A DNA stretch of 64,000 nucleotides from Trichoplax adhaerens (GCF_000150275.1 NW_002060947.1:5677086-5741085); one strand, 5' to 3'; shown: positions 36,107 through 48,393, counted from the stretch's first letter. Made by a program: numbers and translations. Notes: generated by a model not told the origin, from the sequence alone.

Positions 36107-39072
36107 TTATTCGTTCATCCAACTTTCTTCTACTATAGCAGAAACTTTCTTTTCATATTCACGTTTATTCTGCTGATATAATTGGGCAGCTAGGCTGTTT
36201 GCAGGACTATTAGGATTAGGTTCATCTAAAAGAGACTGGATCAACAAAATAAATAGTTATTACGGATTGATGCATAGAAAACGTCTCTAAACGTTGACCA
36301 ACGTGTACAACAGAGAATGTGAAATGATCAGGCTTTAAAGTTACTTAGCTTACTTGTATCGAAGTGAGGATAGCTGACACATCATATGTAGGACTCCATC
36401 TATTTTGTAATATATCTAGGCATATCCCGCCGTCCGCATAAACTACAATTAAGAATATGTAGCAAGGCATGAATTCGCGATAGCTTTGTTTACAGTCGTC
36501 AATACACTTTAACGTTAGGTGTATCAAGTATTTTTCCTTGGTTGCAGACATTGAACTTGTAAACAAATCTTCACAGTATTTACGCAACATCGCTTTAAAG
36601 TCTTACCATTAGGATGAAACATTTTGGAGACAAATCTAACTGCGGGAGGTTTGTTAGGATAATCTTCCGTAAACCGAATCGTTAATTTAAAGGTACCTAT
36701 AGCCATTCCGAATCGGCGTGGATAATCATGACAGATAAAAGTAATAAATAAGTTTACGAATACCGAAAATTCAACATCGCTATGACATTTTAATAGATAG
36801 TCAACTGGTGTTCAAAGGAAGTGGTAAAAAACTTTAGCAGTTGCGTTGGTATTACAATCTTTTCAATTTATGAACTAACCGTCTTCAAAAGGTGTATCAT
36901 GAGGTCTATAAGCGAGGTCCATCGTATATCCATTTCGATATATGAAAATAAAGATATAATATACAGTATCTTAGAATTTGCCTGGCATGATTTAAAAATG
37001 TTGATAAGAGTACTCGTACTGCTTGGACTAGCTTTCATGGGTATTTATACAGTAATAGCTCACTGGCTAACATTCTTATTGATATATCATGTCAAGTATA
37101 GAATCATTCGTTGGGGGACGGTATCCCTACTCTACAAGTGCGTCAATCATTACCCAAATATGACCGCATTCCAAATTAAAATATTGTCTTCGGTAGGAGC
37201 TCCGCTTACACCTGCTGGTGGATCTTCTTGTAATCTAGTTTGATGGGATGAAGAAAAAAAAGTAGCGATATCCGTTAAGTGTAAGCTATTTTTGAAATGC
37301 ATTTTAAGAGTTCATGTCCTATCTACATCACATGAAATCCATGAAATGGTGCTTTCTAGTTACACACCCTAGCTATCATTGCCTATTGCTATAACTCAAT
37401 CCCTCATTCATTATAGCTGGTACAGGATAATTCCATTACGGTAAGCGCACTTTCTGAGGGATAAAGCGATGTAAAAAGCGGAGTGAAACAATTATTGATG
37501 ACAGTGGCAACTATTGTAAATCATTGCAATTAGGAAATTGATTATCATGAACTCCATCCAAGGATATTACTACAGTAGGTTATTTCACACGTAATACTAC
37601 AAATTTGGATGATGGAAGTCCGATATCACTAGGCACCGTAGTACGCGTCGGTGTTAAACGAGACTTTGGAACGTTTATCCTCTATCCACTCAGATGCATG
37701 ATGACAGCATTGAAACACTCTCCAAAGCGTTGATATGCTATACATCATGATGGACTTGAACTGTCATATTTAATTTGGATACAGTACAAGATCGAAGAAG
37801 AATCGTTGGCGTTGCCAGGGACTACTATGGTGCTGCTGATATCAAACTGATACTGTATCATCGCCAACGTCACTCCTTCCTTTCAAGCACTACAGTAAGA
37901 CATGTCCAAGGTGATGTTGTTCACGACTGGCAGTCCATTAGCGACTCCTCTCTCATTATTTCTGTTATAGTCCATCCAACTCCAACTGCATTATCGCCAA
38001 CCTCACTGTACACTGTATAGTTACTCAAGATTACCAAGTCCTTACTTTTAGGTACAACAGTAAGCCATGTCAAGGCTTTATCTTGTTGACTCCTGTAAAG
38101 TTGATCAGCGACTGCTGTTCTTTTTCTTCGCCAACGTCACTGTGCACTGTCGTATACAGTATCGTTACTCAAGATTGCAAAGCCCTTCCTTTCATCCTGT
38201 ACAGTAAAACATGTCTAGGCTTATCTTGTTCACTCCTCCAAGTCTATCAGCGATTCCTCTCTCTCCTTTTTCTAGCATAGTCTGCGAAAGAGGATAAAAC
38301 TGGAGACTTTTCGACCTATTCTACGTCCATGGATTACTAGAAAATTGTCCAATTTTCGAATCATTGATGGTATCCATGGTAGTCACAGTCAAGCAATACA
38401 GCAAGTTGAAATGACTAGCAGCAAGCCACTACACGCGCATGCCCCAATGTGCTGCGTCAGTCTACGTGATACGACCTACTAGGGTACGGAAACTGAAACG
38501 GTACGGTACCACTTTGTACTGTACAGTACAGTAAGTATCACAGCTCTACCCGTCCTCAACCATAGTATAGCTACGGAAGACGCAGCTACGGACTGTATTG
38601 TACTCTAGTGTAACTTGTCTATCATCCACTGCATACAATCTTGTACAGCCAGCTAGAATGGTTGTACAAATTGAATAAGACTTTGGCTCCTGCAGTGCCA
38701 TATAAAACGTGAAAACTTCATGGTCGATGACAAACTTGATTAGGCCGCTCTTCTTTTACTTATTGATCTTCATTTTAGAAGTTATGTCATCACTAGGAAT
38801 AATTCTCCACTATACAGCACTATCAACGAGTTTCGATACTTGAAACCGATGATGCAAGTACCATTTTCATTATCCGTAGCAATGTAAATTACTGAATAAG
38901 GTCGATGGGAAATAGTGGGTAGACAAACATGAAAAGACAGTATCAACGCGCTACAACAGTCAATGGATTTCAATCTAGGTTTATGTTTAATCATTCCTTT
39001 CAATCCAATACTGTATTGCTGTACTTACTTTTTAAAGTCTCTCATTAATCGTCTTCTTGCTGGTGTCGACAT
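36107..39072 (-). CDS. UBE2A: RAD6-type ubiquitin-conjugating enzyme E2 (UBE2A/B), 6 exons
   Basis: Minus-strand exons: 39029-39072, 37154-37234, 36880-36905, 36607-36696, 36354-36442, 36107-36235. They join in phase to 152 codons, exactly the length of human UBE2A and UBE2B. Exon 1 reads [15 protein letters not shown]. It is followed by [51 protein letters not shown] and [20 protein letters not shown] (the active Cys sits in GGICLD). The end is [14 protein letters not shown] and [19 protein letters not shown]6 enzymes work with RAD18 on PCNA and with BRE1-type ligases on histone H2B. The 26-bp third exon and the 1.79-kb first intron make the gene easy to miss. That intron holds a degenerate tandem repeat and TACAG motifs, while the other introns are about 120-250 bp. 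Confidence 0.96.
37862..38275. repeat. Three degenerate ~134-bp tandem repeats in UBE2A intron 1
   Basis: Units start with CGCCAAC(G/C)TCACT at 37862, 37995 and 38129. They share the blocks TTACTCAAGATT (last two units), CAGTAA(G/A)(A/C)CATGTC and CAGCGA(C/T)T. They are more diverged than the other tandem repeats in the window. Confidence 0.75.
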
Positions 39073-39150
39073 GGTGAACTTGTCTACTAGGCTATATCAC
39101 TGTTGTCGTCCGTATGTTGAATGTGGATGTTGTGTTATTACTTTACACGT

Positions 39151-39177
39151 AGAGAGAGAGAGAGAGAGAGAGAGAGA
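39151..39177. repeat. (AG)n microsatellite
   Basis: About 13 AG units lie just upstream of the UBE2A start codon (which reads leftward), in its likely 5'UTR or promoter. Confidence 0.95.
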
Positions 39178-39389
39178 CAACTTGATGATGAGAAATCGAG
39201 GGGCTAAACCAACCAGATTGATTAATAATGGTCCAATTTTCTTACAAGTTATCACTGGCTACCTTGATCGTTACTTCACCAGCAATCAGCAGGCCAGAGG
39301 AAAGCCAAGAGTCTTTCCACTTTTAATGATCAATATTAAAGAACATCGACGTCGACACAGGGACCCTATCGATTTGGGATGATGTTGGT

Positions 39390-39740
39390 CTTACAGTACG
39401 CTACAGTATTTCCCCAACTGCTGTACCGTACAGTACTAGGATAGGAGATTGAGGAGATGCCTTGATCAAGCCACTGAAACAGGAGCACAGATACTCTACT
39501 GTACACTGTACAGTACAGTATCTGCATTTCCAAGCTATACAGCTCAAAGGAAAATTCTTAGCTCACTCTTTCGGACCGAGCTACAGTCCGCAGAAAGGAC
39601 TTCTACAGTAGGATACTGTAGGACAACAAACTTTGCACTGCACAATATACAGTACAGTACTGCAATGCTGTAATACTGTACAGTGTACAGTACTGTACAG
39701 TCATGACTTACTGTACTGTACAGTACAGTACTGTAGCCCT
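39390..39740. repeat. TACAG/CTGTA palindrome island 4a
   Basis: Runs of TACAGTACTGTAC and variants lie at 39390-39440, 39498-39520 and especially 39645-39735, with repeated switches of orientation. Open frames on both strands here are repeat artefacts. Confidence 0.8.
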
Positions 39741-40535
39741 GCAACTCCTTTGGACGGACAGACATTTGGCCTGCTTTGGTCAATACATTGTGTCAAATAC
39801 TCCATTTTGACAGTACTTTAGTATCGCACTAGTCGATTCTGGAGAGACTGATTTTTTCTACTGACAGTAATCCATGGACTACTACTGTAGTAGTGTACTG
39901 TAGAGTCTACACTGCAACTCCTTTGGACGGACAGACATTTGGCCTGCTTTGGTCAACCCATTGTGTCAAATACTTCATTTTGACAGTACTTTAGTATGGC
40001 GCCAGTCGATTCTGAAGAGACTCATTTTTCTACTGACAGTAATCCATAGACCACTACTGTACTGTAGAGTGACTGCAACTCCTATGGACGGACATACATT
40101 GGACCTGCTTTGGTCAATCCATTGTGTCAAATACTCCATTTTGACAGTACTTTAGTATGGCGCCAGTCGATTCTGAAGAGACTCATTTTTTCTACTGACG
40201 GTAATCCATGGACTACTACAGTCGACCTGCAACTCCTTTGGACGGACAGACATCGGGCCTGCTTTGGTCAATCTATTGTGTCAAATACTTCATTTTGACA
40301 GTACTTTAGTATGGCGCCAGTCGATTCTGACTGAATAGACTCATTTTTTCTACTGACAGTAATCCATGGACCACTACAGTACTGTAGAGTGTAGACCTGC
40401 AACTCCTTTGGACGGACAGACATCGGGCCTGCTTTGGTCAATTCATTGCGTCTACAACTCTACATTGTGTCCATTTTGACAGTACTTTAGTATGACGCCA
40501 GTCGATTCTAAAGAGACTCATTTTTTCTAAATGAA
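39741..40535. repeat. Five tandem copies of a ~155-172-bp repeat
   Basis: Each unit begins GCAACTCC(T/A)(T)TGGACGGACA, at 39741, 39913, 40075, 40229 and 40399. Each contains CATTTTGACAGTACTTTAGTA and CCAGTCGATTCTGA (first copy CTAGTCGATTCTGG). Between the units sits a short CTACTGTAGAGT-type linker related to the TACAG pentamer. Units differ by few substitutions plus small linker changes. Confidence 0.9.
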
Positions 40536-42061
40536 GTCCTATTCCATTGCCTGTTACTAAGCTCTGCTTAGAAGCAGTCCATTTAGATGATGAATGTTAT
40601 TGAAATGAATACGAGTGATTTGGAAAACAGAGACGGAAGATCTATCTATACTGAGCAACTCTTTTTGGATATTTTGCGGCCTTGTCTTGTATGAAAAGTC
40701 CGTCCGTCGGAGGAGAGTGGCAGCCGGTCTACTGTAGTATTTTTTCTAGTAGCAGTCGAGAAGGATTCACAGTAATCGTACAGTACGGTACTGTAGACTA
40801 CAAAATGGAGCCATGACAGTACAGTACTGTACAGTACTGTATGTTGACAAGTACTGTATTGTACAGTGAATACGAACAGCCGTATTGAAGGTTCATACTG
40901 GTGTCAATGAGCATGGAGACAAGAAATGGAACACTTTGTTGGAATGATTGTAAAACTAACTACGAACTCTTACTCTCAATTGAAGATTGAATTGATTGTC
41001 AGCAACGCAGTTTAGAACGTAGTACTGTACTACGTACAGTACTTGAATTTAGACTTTATTTGATAGAGTATTTGGTCATTTCCTACGGTAGTACTGCGTT
41101 GTTGATTCAACACTCTACAGTGTACAGTACAGTCGTGCAAGTCGTCTACAGTACACTGTACTCCACGTTTCAAGTAGCGTTGGACTCTAGCTTTCAGTTT
41201 GTTGACTGCGCTGGTCGAGCAGACCATACTGAATACTGTCAGGCAATAAACGCTTTCGTCATCTACCCATGCTAATGGCCCATCATGCCTCATGAATATT
41301 TGACGTAAGGACATCCCGCGGCGTTATTCGCTTTCAACAATTTCCATTAAATCAACATCGCTTGCAAATAGTTCAGCAATCGACGAATTTCCATTGATTT
41401 CTAGCCTTTCTCACTGTATATAGAATGCACTTGATCCATACAAACTGACCAAGTAGCGATGGAAGATGAAGAAGAGGTTAGATGCAATCAAGCAGTCAGA
41501 AAAATCCAATGACGCAGTCATGCCGCAGTCAATTAACTGGCCGGCAATCACTTCATTACACATTACTCCTGTTGTATCGCTTTGAATGCTCTCCATTCGT
41601 ACACTACTTTGCCACTCATTTCTGTCTTTCCTAGTGCATCGATCAACTTATTCTACCATGGAATAACAGTTGATGGATTCAGTCTGTTCTTGTAATGCTT
41701 GAACGATCAATTATCACCTAAGAATAGCGTCTAAAATCATTTCAGCCATTGAAAAACTGCCTAGTCGTAAGAGCACTACCCGGCAATCACACTCATCACT
41801 CTCCTTTCATTGTCCAATAGTACACTACTGTACACTAGAATGTCAAATGGAAGGCGTCTTATTCTCTCTTATGCTTAGTGGATAGGATATTCAATCAAAT
41901 CAATGACTACAGTATACTTACTATGCTAAATAGGAACTATTCGTACAAATTGGAATATTCTACTGTAATACTAATTCTTTACTCTCTCTCTCTCTCTCTA
42001 TTTTGGTTTGCAATCCTTTTTGATTGTATTGCTATGAAAAAAAACCCCTTGGAAAAAACAG
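40536..42061. other. TACAG island 4b and 5' flank of the ARM-repeat gene
   Basis: Dense TACAG/CTGTA runs recur at 40775-40870 and 41020-41165. The remainder holds no confident gene. A CT microsatellite lies at 41982-41999. A possible first coding exon of the downstream ARM-repeat gene, ATG at 41459 followed by GAAGATGAAGAAGAG and a GTTAGA donor, is frame-compatible but speculative. Confidence 0.5.
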
Positions 42062-45000
42062 TTGCAGTTAATGGTAGAGGTAAGCTAATCATGATCGCAC
42101 GATACTAGCCTATACTGCTAAAAGACTAACCCCATTTCAGTAGAATACAACATCATCGGCTTTATCAATACAAACTTTGACTATTCCTTCTGACTCTATC
42201 TACAACTAGTAGTAGAAGTAAAGCAGTGTCAGTCAGTAACGTGAATTCATTATTTTTGCATGCCCCACAATAGCCATTCGCGATAATGCAACCTTGGCTT
42301 TGATCGCAATAATAATTATTCTTATTCTTATATTATTATAATGCAATCAATGATAGCGACCAATCGATAATGATATGTAATAGTTTATTGCCATTTTGCT
42401 TACAATACTTGTAGACAGTATACTGTACATACTCGCACATTTACCCATCAACTCGATCTGTTATGCAGACTCGACATGATCTATGTACTGTACGATCGAG
42501 AACAACTCGGCCAAATGATGATAGGGTAGTCAGTCTATGAACAACTGTTTTTCTATGCACGCCAGTTTTTGTAAATGCGGTTTCATCAACTAATTAACTC
42601 ATGTAAACATTTTGACCCAATATTAATGACCAAATTATAGCTAGTAAGACTGTAATGCTAAGTTGATACGGATATATTGTCATTGGTTATTGTAGAAGAT
42701 ATCCACTCTTGGCGTGACTGCAGATCCAGCAGCAGTCTACGATGTCGTTCAGCACGCAGGGTAGAATTAATTAGCGTTTGTAATCAATGTTATGAATCAT
42801 TGCTTTCCTCATCGCCTTGATAGACATTGAGCTATCATTCACTTGAAAGATAATACCGTTCATAGATAAATAGACACTATATTGACGCTCAGGCAGTAGA
42901 ACAAAACAATCTTAATTTTACCTCCGTTTTGATTTATACGCCATATAGACAACTTTTAACCGCCAGAAGCAGTCCTCCAGTAGAGGCAGCAATAAGGTAT
43001 CATGCAAAGTGGAAAAGACGTATTATTGTCACAATAATGATGGAGATTTTATTATCTCTTGTTCTATTCCATCTTGTTGTTACTCAACCATTTCTATCAT
43101 CATTTACTAATACTATTGTTATATTTTGTTCACTGATTTCATTTCTAGCTGATGTGGTAAAACATTCAAAAATGAGTTGTTCAATTAGTTTAGTGAAGTC
43201 ATGGTAGAACTATCTACAGTACATTCGAGTATGATCAATAATTGATTGATGATAATATTTTGCGTAGTGTGTTACTCGCCTACTGTGTAGGCAGTATAGA
43301 ACCACCCAAATCGCAACCATATTCTATAATTTCACTTCTTACTGTATTTTATGGCATGAATGAAAGATGCCATGCTTGTATAGTATCAACGGCACAGCAA
43401 ACTTATATACCTTCAATTTAAGAAAATTAATAGAAAGGGAACGTAAAGTGTTGTATTGAACAAAATTGAATGGCTCCATGCTTTAGTATGATAATTGTAT
43501 CACACTCTTTTCTTATTGTACTAGGGTTGGTCTGGTCGATAAAACTATAGAATGTTTAAGAGAATCAGATAGGTTAGTGAGATATTACACAGGGCAGTAT
43601 TCTAGGTCTAATATAAATTGACCAAAGTGCAACTGCTACATTAAAAGTTTACAACAATTTATTAGCGATGTTGCATTATTTTCTCCATTGTAGATGTTAC
43701 AGTAATCATTTCCTAAGATCGTTGTATTTTAAAGTCTGCTTAAAAATAAATACTAATAGTAATAGTTGAATTCCAACAGTTACATCCTGTGTTGTTATTT
43801 GATACACTGGTTAGCATGCCTTCCAGCCTGTCATATTTGTAATGACTGTTTCTATCAATATTTTTAATTCTACAGTTCCAAAACACAACACGAAGCAGCT
43901 TGGATCCTCAGCATAATTGCAAGCAGTGATTCACGAGGCCCGAAGGTTATCGTCAACGCAGGTACAAGCTAACAATATATCTACAGTACATTAAATATCC
44001 TGAATTTAGGTTACGTTGATTAAGTCATAGGATCGGCCTAAACACGTTTGCTTTGAAAGCAATCGTAAAATTTTGTATTGAAGATCACTTATTGTACAAT
44101 ATTTGTATTAGATGGTATTCCAGTACTTGTCAATAATTTATCTACTGAATATCCAAATGTATGTGAAAAAGTTGCTCTCGCTTTAGCTTTCATTGCAGGT
44201 CGGTAATATTGTAAATATTAGTTTACAAGATCTATCTACATGATGTACTATGTAAAAATAGTCCAATGCTTAATATATACCGGTCGCCTTATAAAATATA
44301 TATTATGACAAACTTGACAATAGGGGATTGCATTGACTACCGAAATAAAATTATTGATTGTGCTGTAATGACAAAGTTTGATGCTGCTGCAGATGTAAAT
44401 AAGCCGGTAAATTACCAAATTTAAATCTGTATTAAGCTTATAGCACACCTGTAATACATAAAATAAAAAGCAATGCTGCCATTTATACTATCTATATTAT
44501 GATAAATTATATTATTGCATCAAAATCTTTACGATGGTAAAATTAACCTTGTAGGCTTACCAATTAGAAAGTGTAGCGAAATTAATAAATAAGGTTTTAA
44601 GCTATCCAAGTTCCCAATTACCACTTGAGATTGCAAAAAAGGTAGCGTGTTCACATACATTAGGACAATTTTTCGATGATTAATACCTAAATTAATGTTC
44701 AAACCCTTTCTTATCTTCAAGATTTCGTTTATTTACAATTTCTTGATACAACTATGATTTTTCTAGTTAACGGTTTACATAGTTGAACTCTTGGACCAGG
44801 AAATATTGACGGTTGGTCATTTAGGCTATCACTTTATGCTTTTGATCATATTTATAAATTTTATTTACGAAAAATCAATATATATTTATCAAATACAACT
44901 TAAACAATAACAAAATGTAATAATGTTCAATACTAACACGAATAGGTACAAAGTAGTCTAGCTGGAGCTGCATATTATCTGACTAGGAATGACAATCCGT

Positions 45001-46790
45001 CATATTTACAGGTTTCTACTAGGGTTTCGTCCATCCTAAATAAGTTTGTTTAACGGATTATTTACGGTAAAGTTTGGGTGGTTTAAGATATATTTTTTAT
45101 CGTATAGGTTGCTGTGACGTCAGGGTTGTTAGAAAAAGTGGTAAAATTGTTATCGAGGAATGATTTAAATGTTCAGGTTTGATAACAATTTAAAGTTATG
45201 TATAAGAAACGCACATTGTTAATGTAAATAACTATGCAATTACTGATTTTGAAATCGATTATACAATAAGCGACTTGCACTTTTATATACAAATACTTAG
45301 AAAGCAGCAATTCGTGTATGTCAAAATGTCTCAAGTTCCGATTATAGCCGCTTTACACAAGTATGAATGGCGCATATAGTTATAATATCATTACTGTGTG
45401 TGATGTTTTATACTGGATAATCTGGGTCTAGTTTAATTCATTTCTATTTTTTATACATTCTTTAGGCTTTAATTGATTGTAATGCACAAGATCATTTCGA
45501 GCTGTTGTTAAAGACAAAGGATGTATATATCATATTGGTAAAGGAATCTTTATTTGTATATAATCTAGCTAGCCATTGACGGCGTAGAAGATAAATTATT
45601 TCTATATGCTTGCAGAATCAAGAGCCGATGCATTTTATTTTACTTACATTTACTGTTACAGGACACTATAAAGGTCATTTCCAATATTGCAACTGGTTCT
45701 ATAAACATAAAGCAAGTAAGTTTAAAATTTATGAAAAGATAACTATTCTTGCTGAAGTGTGATAAATTGGCCTGTTTATATTTCAGGTTCTGCTCGATGT
45801 TAAGATTCTTCCCACCGTTTTTGAACAAATTAGAAATGTAAAACCATTTTTAATATTTTTCTAGCACATACAGCATCTTCTGTAACTGTAATAAATGAAT
45901 GGCGTCTTAAAGACTGAGATTGTACATTCTTGGCTATAGACTAGATTAATAAAGGTTTGATTTATTTATCATAATTTAGCCTGATATGCATATCGTAAAA
46001 GAAATTTGTTGGGTAATTGACAATTTTATAACTGGAGCAGCAGAGGATCAGGTTAGTCTCATGGAAAAGGTAGTGTATAATTTTAATTTACCAGTAATGC
46101 CTTACGAATGAGTAACAAACTAACGAAACTGTTTACTTATTATATAGCTTCAACAGCTGTGTGAGATTGGCATCGTTGATTTGCTCTATAGCAGTCTGCT
46201 TATTAAAAATCATATGGTACGACTTCATGTTTATAACTTTGTATGAATTCATGTGAAAAATTTTCAAGTAGTGCGTGCTACTTTGCTATTAATGTAGCAA
46301 TTTTCCAACATTTTCATTAGAAATATTCTCTATTTTTTGAATGCAGATAATAAGGCATTCCCTAGCTGCTCTCTTAAATCTAATCGAGGTAGCATGAAAT
46401 AACCTTTTTGCGTAGTAGTCAACATTGTATAATACACGTGTTACCAATAGTATCGACTGGAAAAGTCATAATAATGTTATGGCATTTTTAGGGAACGCTA
46501 GATGATGATATGAAATTGTCGATATGTACTGATTTCGATGATATAGGAGGTAAATAAGGTTTTCAAATATATCGAAAAGATTGATAGCTCGTATTGGCAA
46601 CTTACATATGTATTTATCGTACTTTTATGTTAATGATAAGTGCTTGAACTTATTTGTTAACTATTGGAGTATTTATTTAGGTTTAATTAGGCTGGAGATA
46701 TTTTTAAGAAGTGAAAGCGACGAAATTAGAATTATGGCAACGACAATTCTTCATGTAATTCAAGATATTTATGGTCAAAATCAACAGTAA
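42062..46790 (+). CDS. Divergent importin-alpha-like armadillo protein (5' end unresolved)
   Basis: Resolved exons: 42062-42079, 42696-42760, 43525-43572, 43876-43961, 44112-44198, 44324-44406, 44555-44641, 44946-45011, 45108-45176, 45301-45360, 45466-45537, 45662-45715, 45787-45837, 45980-46051, 46148-46216, 46347-46388, 46492-46549, 46681-46790. All junctions are in phase, giving 398 codons plus an unknown N-terminus. The chain follows karyopherin alpha repeat by repeat: QLQLMVEKI, VYDVVQHAGG, QHEAAWILSIIASSDSRGPK, VALALAFIAGDCIDYRNKII, VISNIATG, KEICWVIDNFITGAAEDQLQ. It ends with DDIGGLIRLEIFLRSESDEI, where KPNA has ECGGLDKIEALQNHENESV. Most of the Trp/Asn pairs that bind nuclear localisation signals are lost; only some remain. 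No importin-beta-binding domain was found. It may be a specialised importin-alpha or a non-import ARM protein. Confidence 0.75.
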
Positions 46791-47398
46791 TAACGTTACA
46801 GCAATGATGTTCACTTTAGAGGTGTTATTATCAAATAGCAATAATTATAATATGAATCGTAATATTTATAAACCAATATAGAACTATCCGGCTTGGGTTT
46901 TAAAGTTGAGTCCATTAAGCGCGAGTTTTACTTATTACAATAACGATTAAATCCTGGTGTATCGATTTAGTTATTGTTAAAAATTTTTGATTCTTCTCTA
47001 ATTATAATTCATACATATTCTGATGCGCTAAATGTTTTATATTATTAAATGAAATAAATATAAGAGTAATTGAAATAGCTATTTTTGAAAATGATTGTAA
47101 TAAAGTTGAGTATTTTGTCCACGTATCTTTTACGACTGTTTACTTGTCAGACCGTACTTACTGGCTCATGAATGAAATCTATTTATCGGTCGGTAATATG
47201 TTCTTATCAACATCAATACAATTACGTAGGCAATAATACTATCGATGTAAGTTATATCAGGTTGTGTTTGATATACATAGAGACTATTTTATTGAAGCAT
47301 TATATTAACTAGTAGTACATCATCGCCCACCATTCTATAGGGCTTTAGTGTATTGTGATTTATTACACGCAGAATAAACAGAAGTCAGAAAGAAAATA
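46791..47398. other. Intergenic between convergent genes
   Basis: AT-rich. It should contain the 3'UTR of the ARM-repeat gene (an AATAAA occurs at 47053). No coding region recognised. Confidence 0.45.
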
Positions 47399-47404
47399 TT
47401 TATT
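47399..47404 (-). other. Likely MSRB1 polyadenylation signal
   Basis: AATAAA on the minus strand is the first seen downstream of the MSRB1 stop. It lies beyond the candidate SECIS, so the hairpin would be retained in the mature mRNA. Confidence 0.4.
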
Positions 47405-47625
47405 AGCAGATTACTGTTAAACTATTCCGTAAGTAATCATGAATTGATTACACCTTTTTTAAGCAGTTTTAACAAGTTACGATTCTATACCCATTTCTCA
47501 GTACGCTTATATCTTTAACGCAGTATCACAAGCAAAACTATCGTGCGTAGTAGCAGTTACGCTAACATCTACAATACATGGAAATCGCTAGAAAGGAAGT
47601 AAAATAAACATGTCACTAAATTAGC

Positions 47626-47716
47626 AATTAGCTTCGATCAAATAAAGTCATCAGAAGCAAAAACGGCCATATCGGCTGTAGTTTAAGCCCGTCATGTTAT
47701 TCTCTCGAAGCTAATT
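47626..47716 (-). promoter_or_regulatory. Candidate SECIS element in MSRB1 3'UTR
   Basis: On the minus strand a perfect 12-bp basal stem (AATTAGCTTCGA with TCGAAGCTAATT, at 47705-47716 and 47626-47637) encloses AATAA/TTATT pairing. It then has an ATGA at 47692-47695 facing a TGAT at 47650-47653, the non-Watson-Crick quartet expected of a SECIS core. An AAA lies 7 nt after ATGA in a short upper helix capped by a GCC/GGC mini-stem. It sits about 415 nt past the UAA stop of MSRB1. The AA-to-quartet distance is shorter than the usual 11-12 nt, so it needs a covariance-model check. Confidence 0.55.
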
Positions 47717-48130
47717 TCAAATACGAATAAAATTTAGAAATATTTACCATTAGTAATAATATAACCGACTGCTTTATGAATATTACAAGAATATGTATAA
47801 ATTTTAAATAGTTTTAATTTTGTTGCAAACGCTGCAGCTAGTCACTATGCCTATCGTCCTAATAAGACAGCTTATAACAATTTTGAAGTTACATCAGTAA
47901 ACGACGACTTTTCAATCTTGTTTTGTTTGCTAAAAAATGAGCTACTCTTTAAGCCGATAAACACATAGAATAAAACTAGGAAAGAGCGTTCGCGTGTGGT
48001 TCAACTTCATTGTCATACAATTATGTTTTGTTACGTAAAACATATAGTGGATAGCAATCGATTACAAGATATCTATGTGACTGTTAACTATCAATAAAGT
48101 TAAAGTATAAAAAACGGTATTCATTCCAGC

Positions 48131-48393
48131 TTAATTAGCTTTTGGAACGAATTTGAGCGAATTTGAGAATATTCAAAAACGCGATTTACCACCAGGTCCA
48201 TCACGAAGAAATTCGTGACCAAGACCTTGTCCACAGTTACCGCAGGAAACTTTTAGTGCTCCAGGTGATTCTTCATATTTTGATAGGCTATTTTCGGAAA
48301 CTGTTTCAGTGAAAGCAGGCCAAGGTGATGAATGCTCATATTTAGACTTGCTAGGAAATAAGTCATGATTGCACTTTGAGCAGACATATTTGC
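48131..48393 (-). CDS. MSRB1: Methionine-R-sulfoxide reductase B1, selenoprotein (main exon)
   Basis: The exon starts after an acceptor at 48394-48395. It encodes [46 protein letters not shown] and GPGGKSRF. It then has TGA at 48173-48175 and continues as [13 protein letters not shown] to TAA at 48131-48133. Human MSRB1 reads SRFUIFSSSLKFVPK at the same place, so the TGA is read as selenocysteine, the catalytic residue that reduces methionine-R-sulfoxide, including in actin. The two CxxC pairs (CSKC, CGNC) bind structural zinc. Plain translation stops at the TGA and loses the last 14 codons. The N-terminal exon is unresolved: a frame stays open upstream to an ATG at 48503-48505 and contains [10 protein letters not shown], reminiscent of the family start, but its donor is one base out of phase with the acceptor used here. 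Confidence 0.93.

Noticed and set aside
42929-43207. Hydrophobic 92-residue plus-strand frame resembling a membrane protein
   Set aside because: It begins at a non-ATG codon and lies inside an intron of the ARM-repeat gene between exons 42760 and 43525, which join in phase without it.
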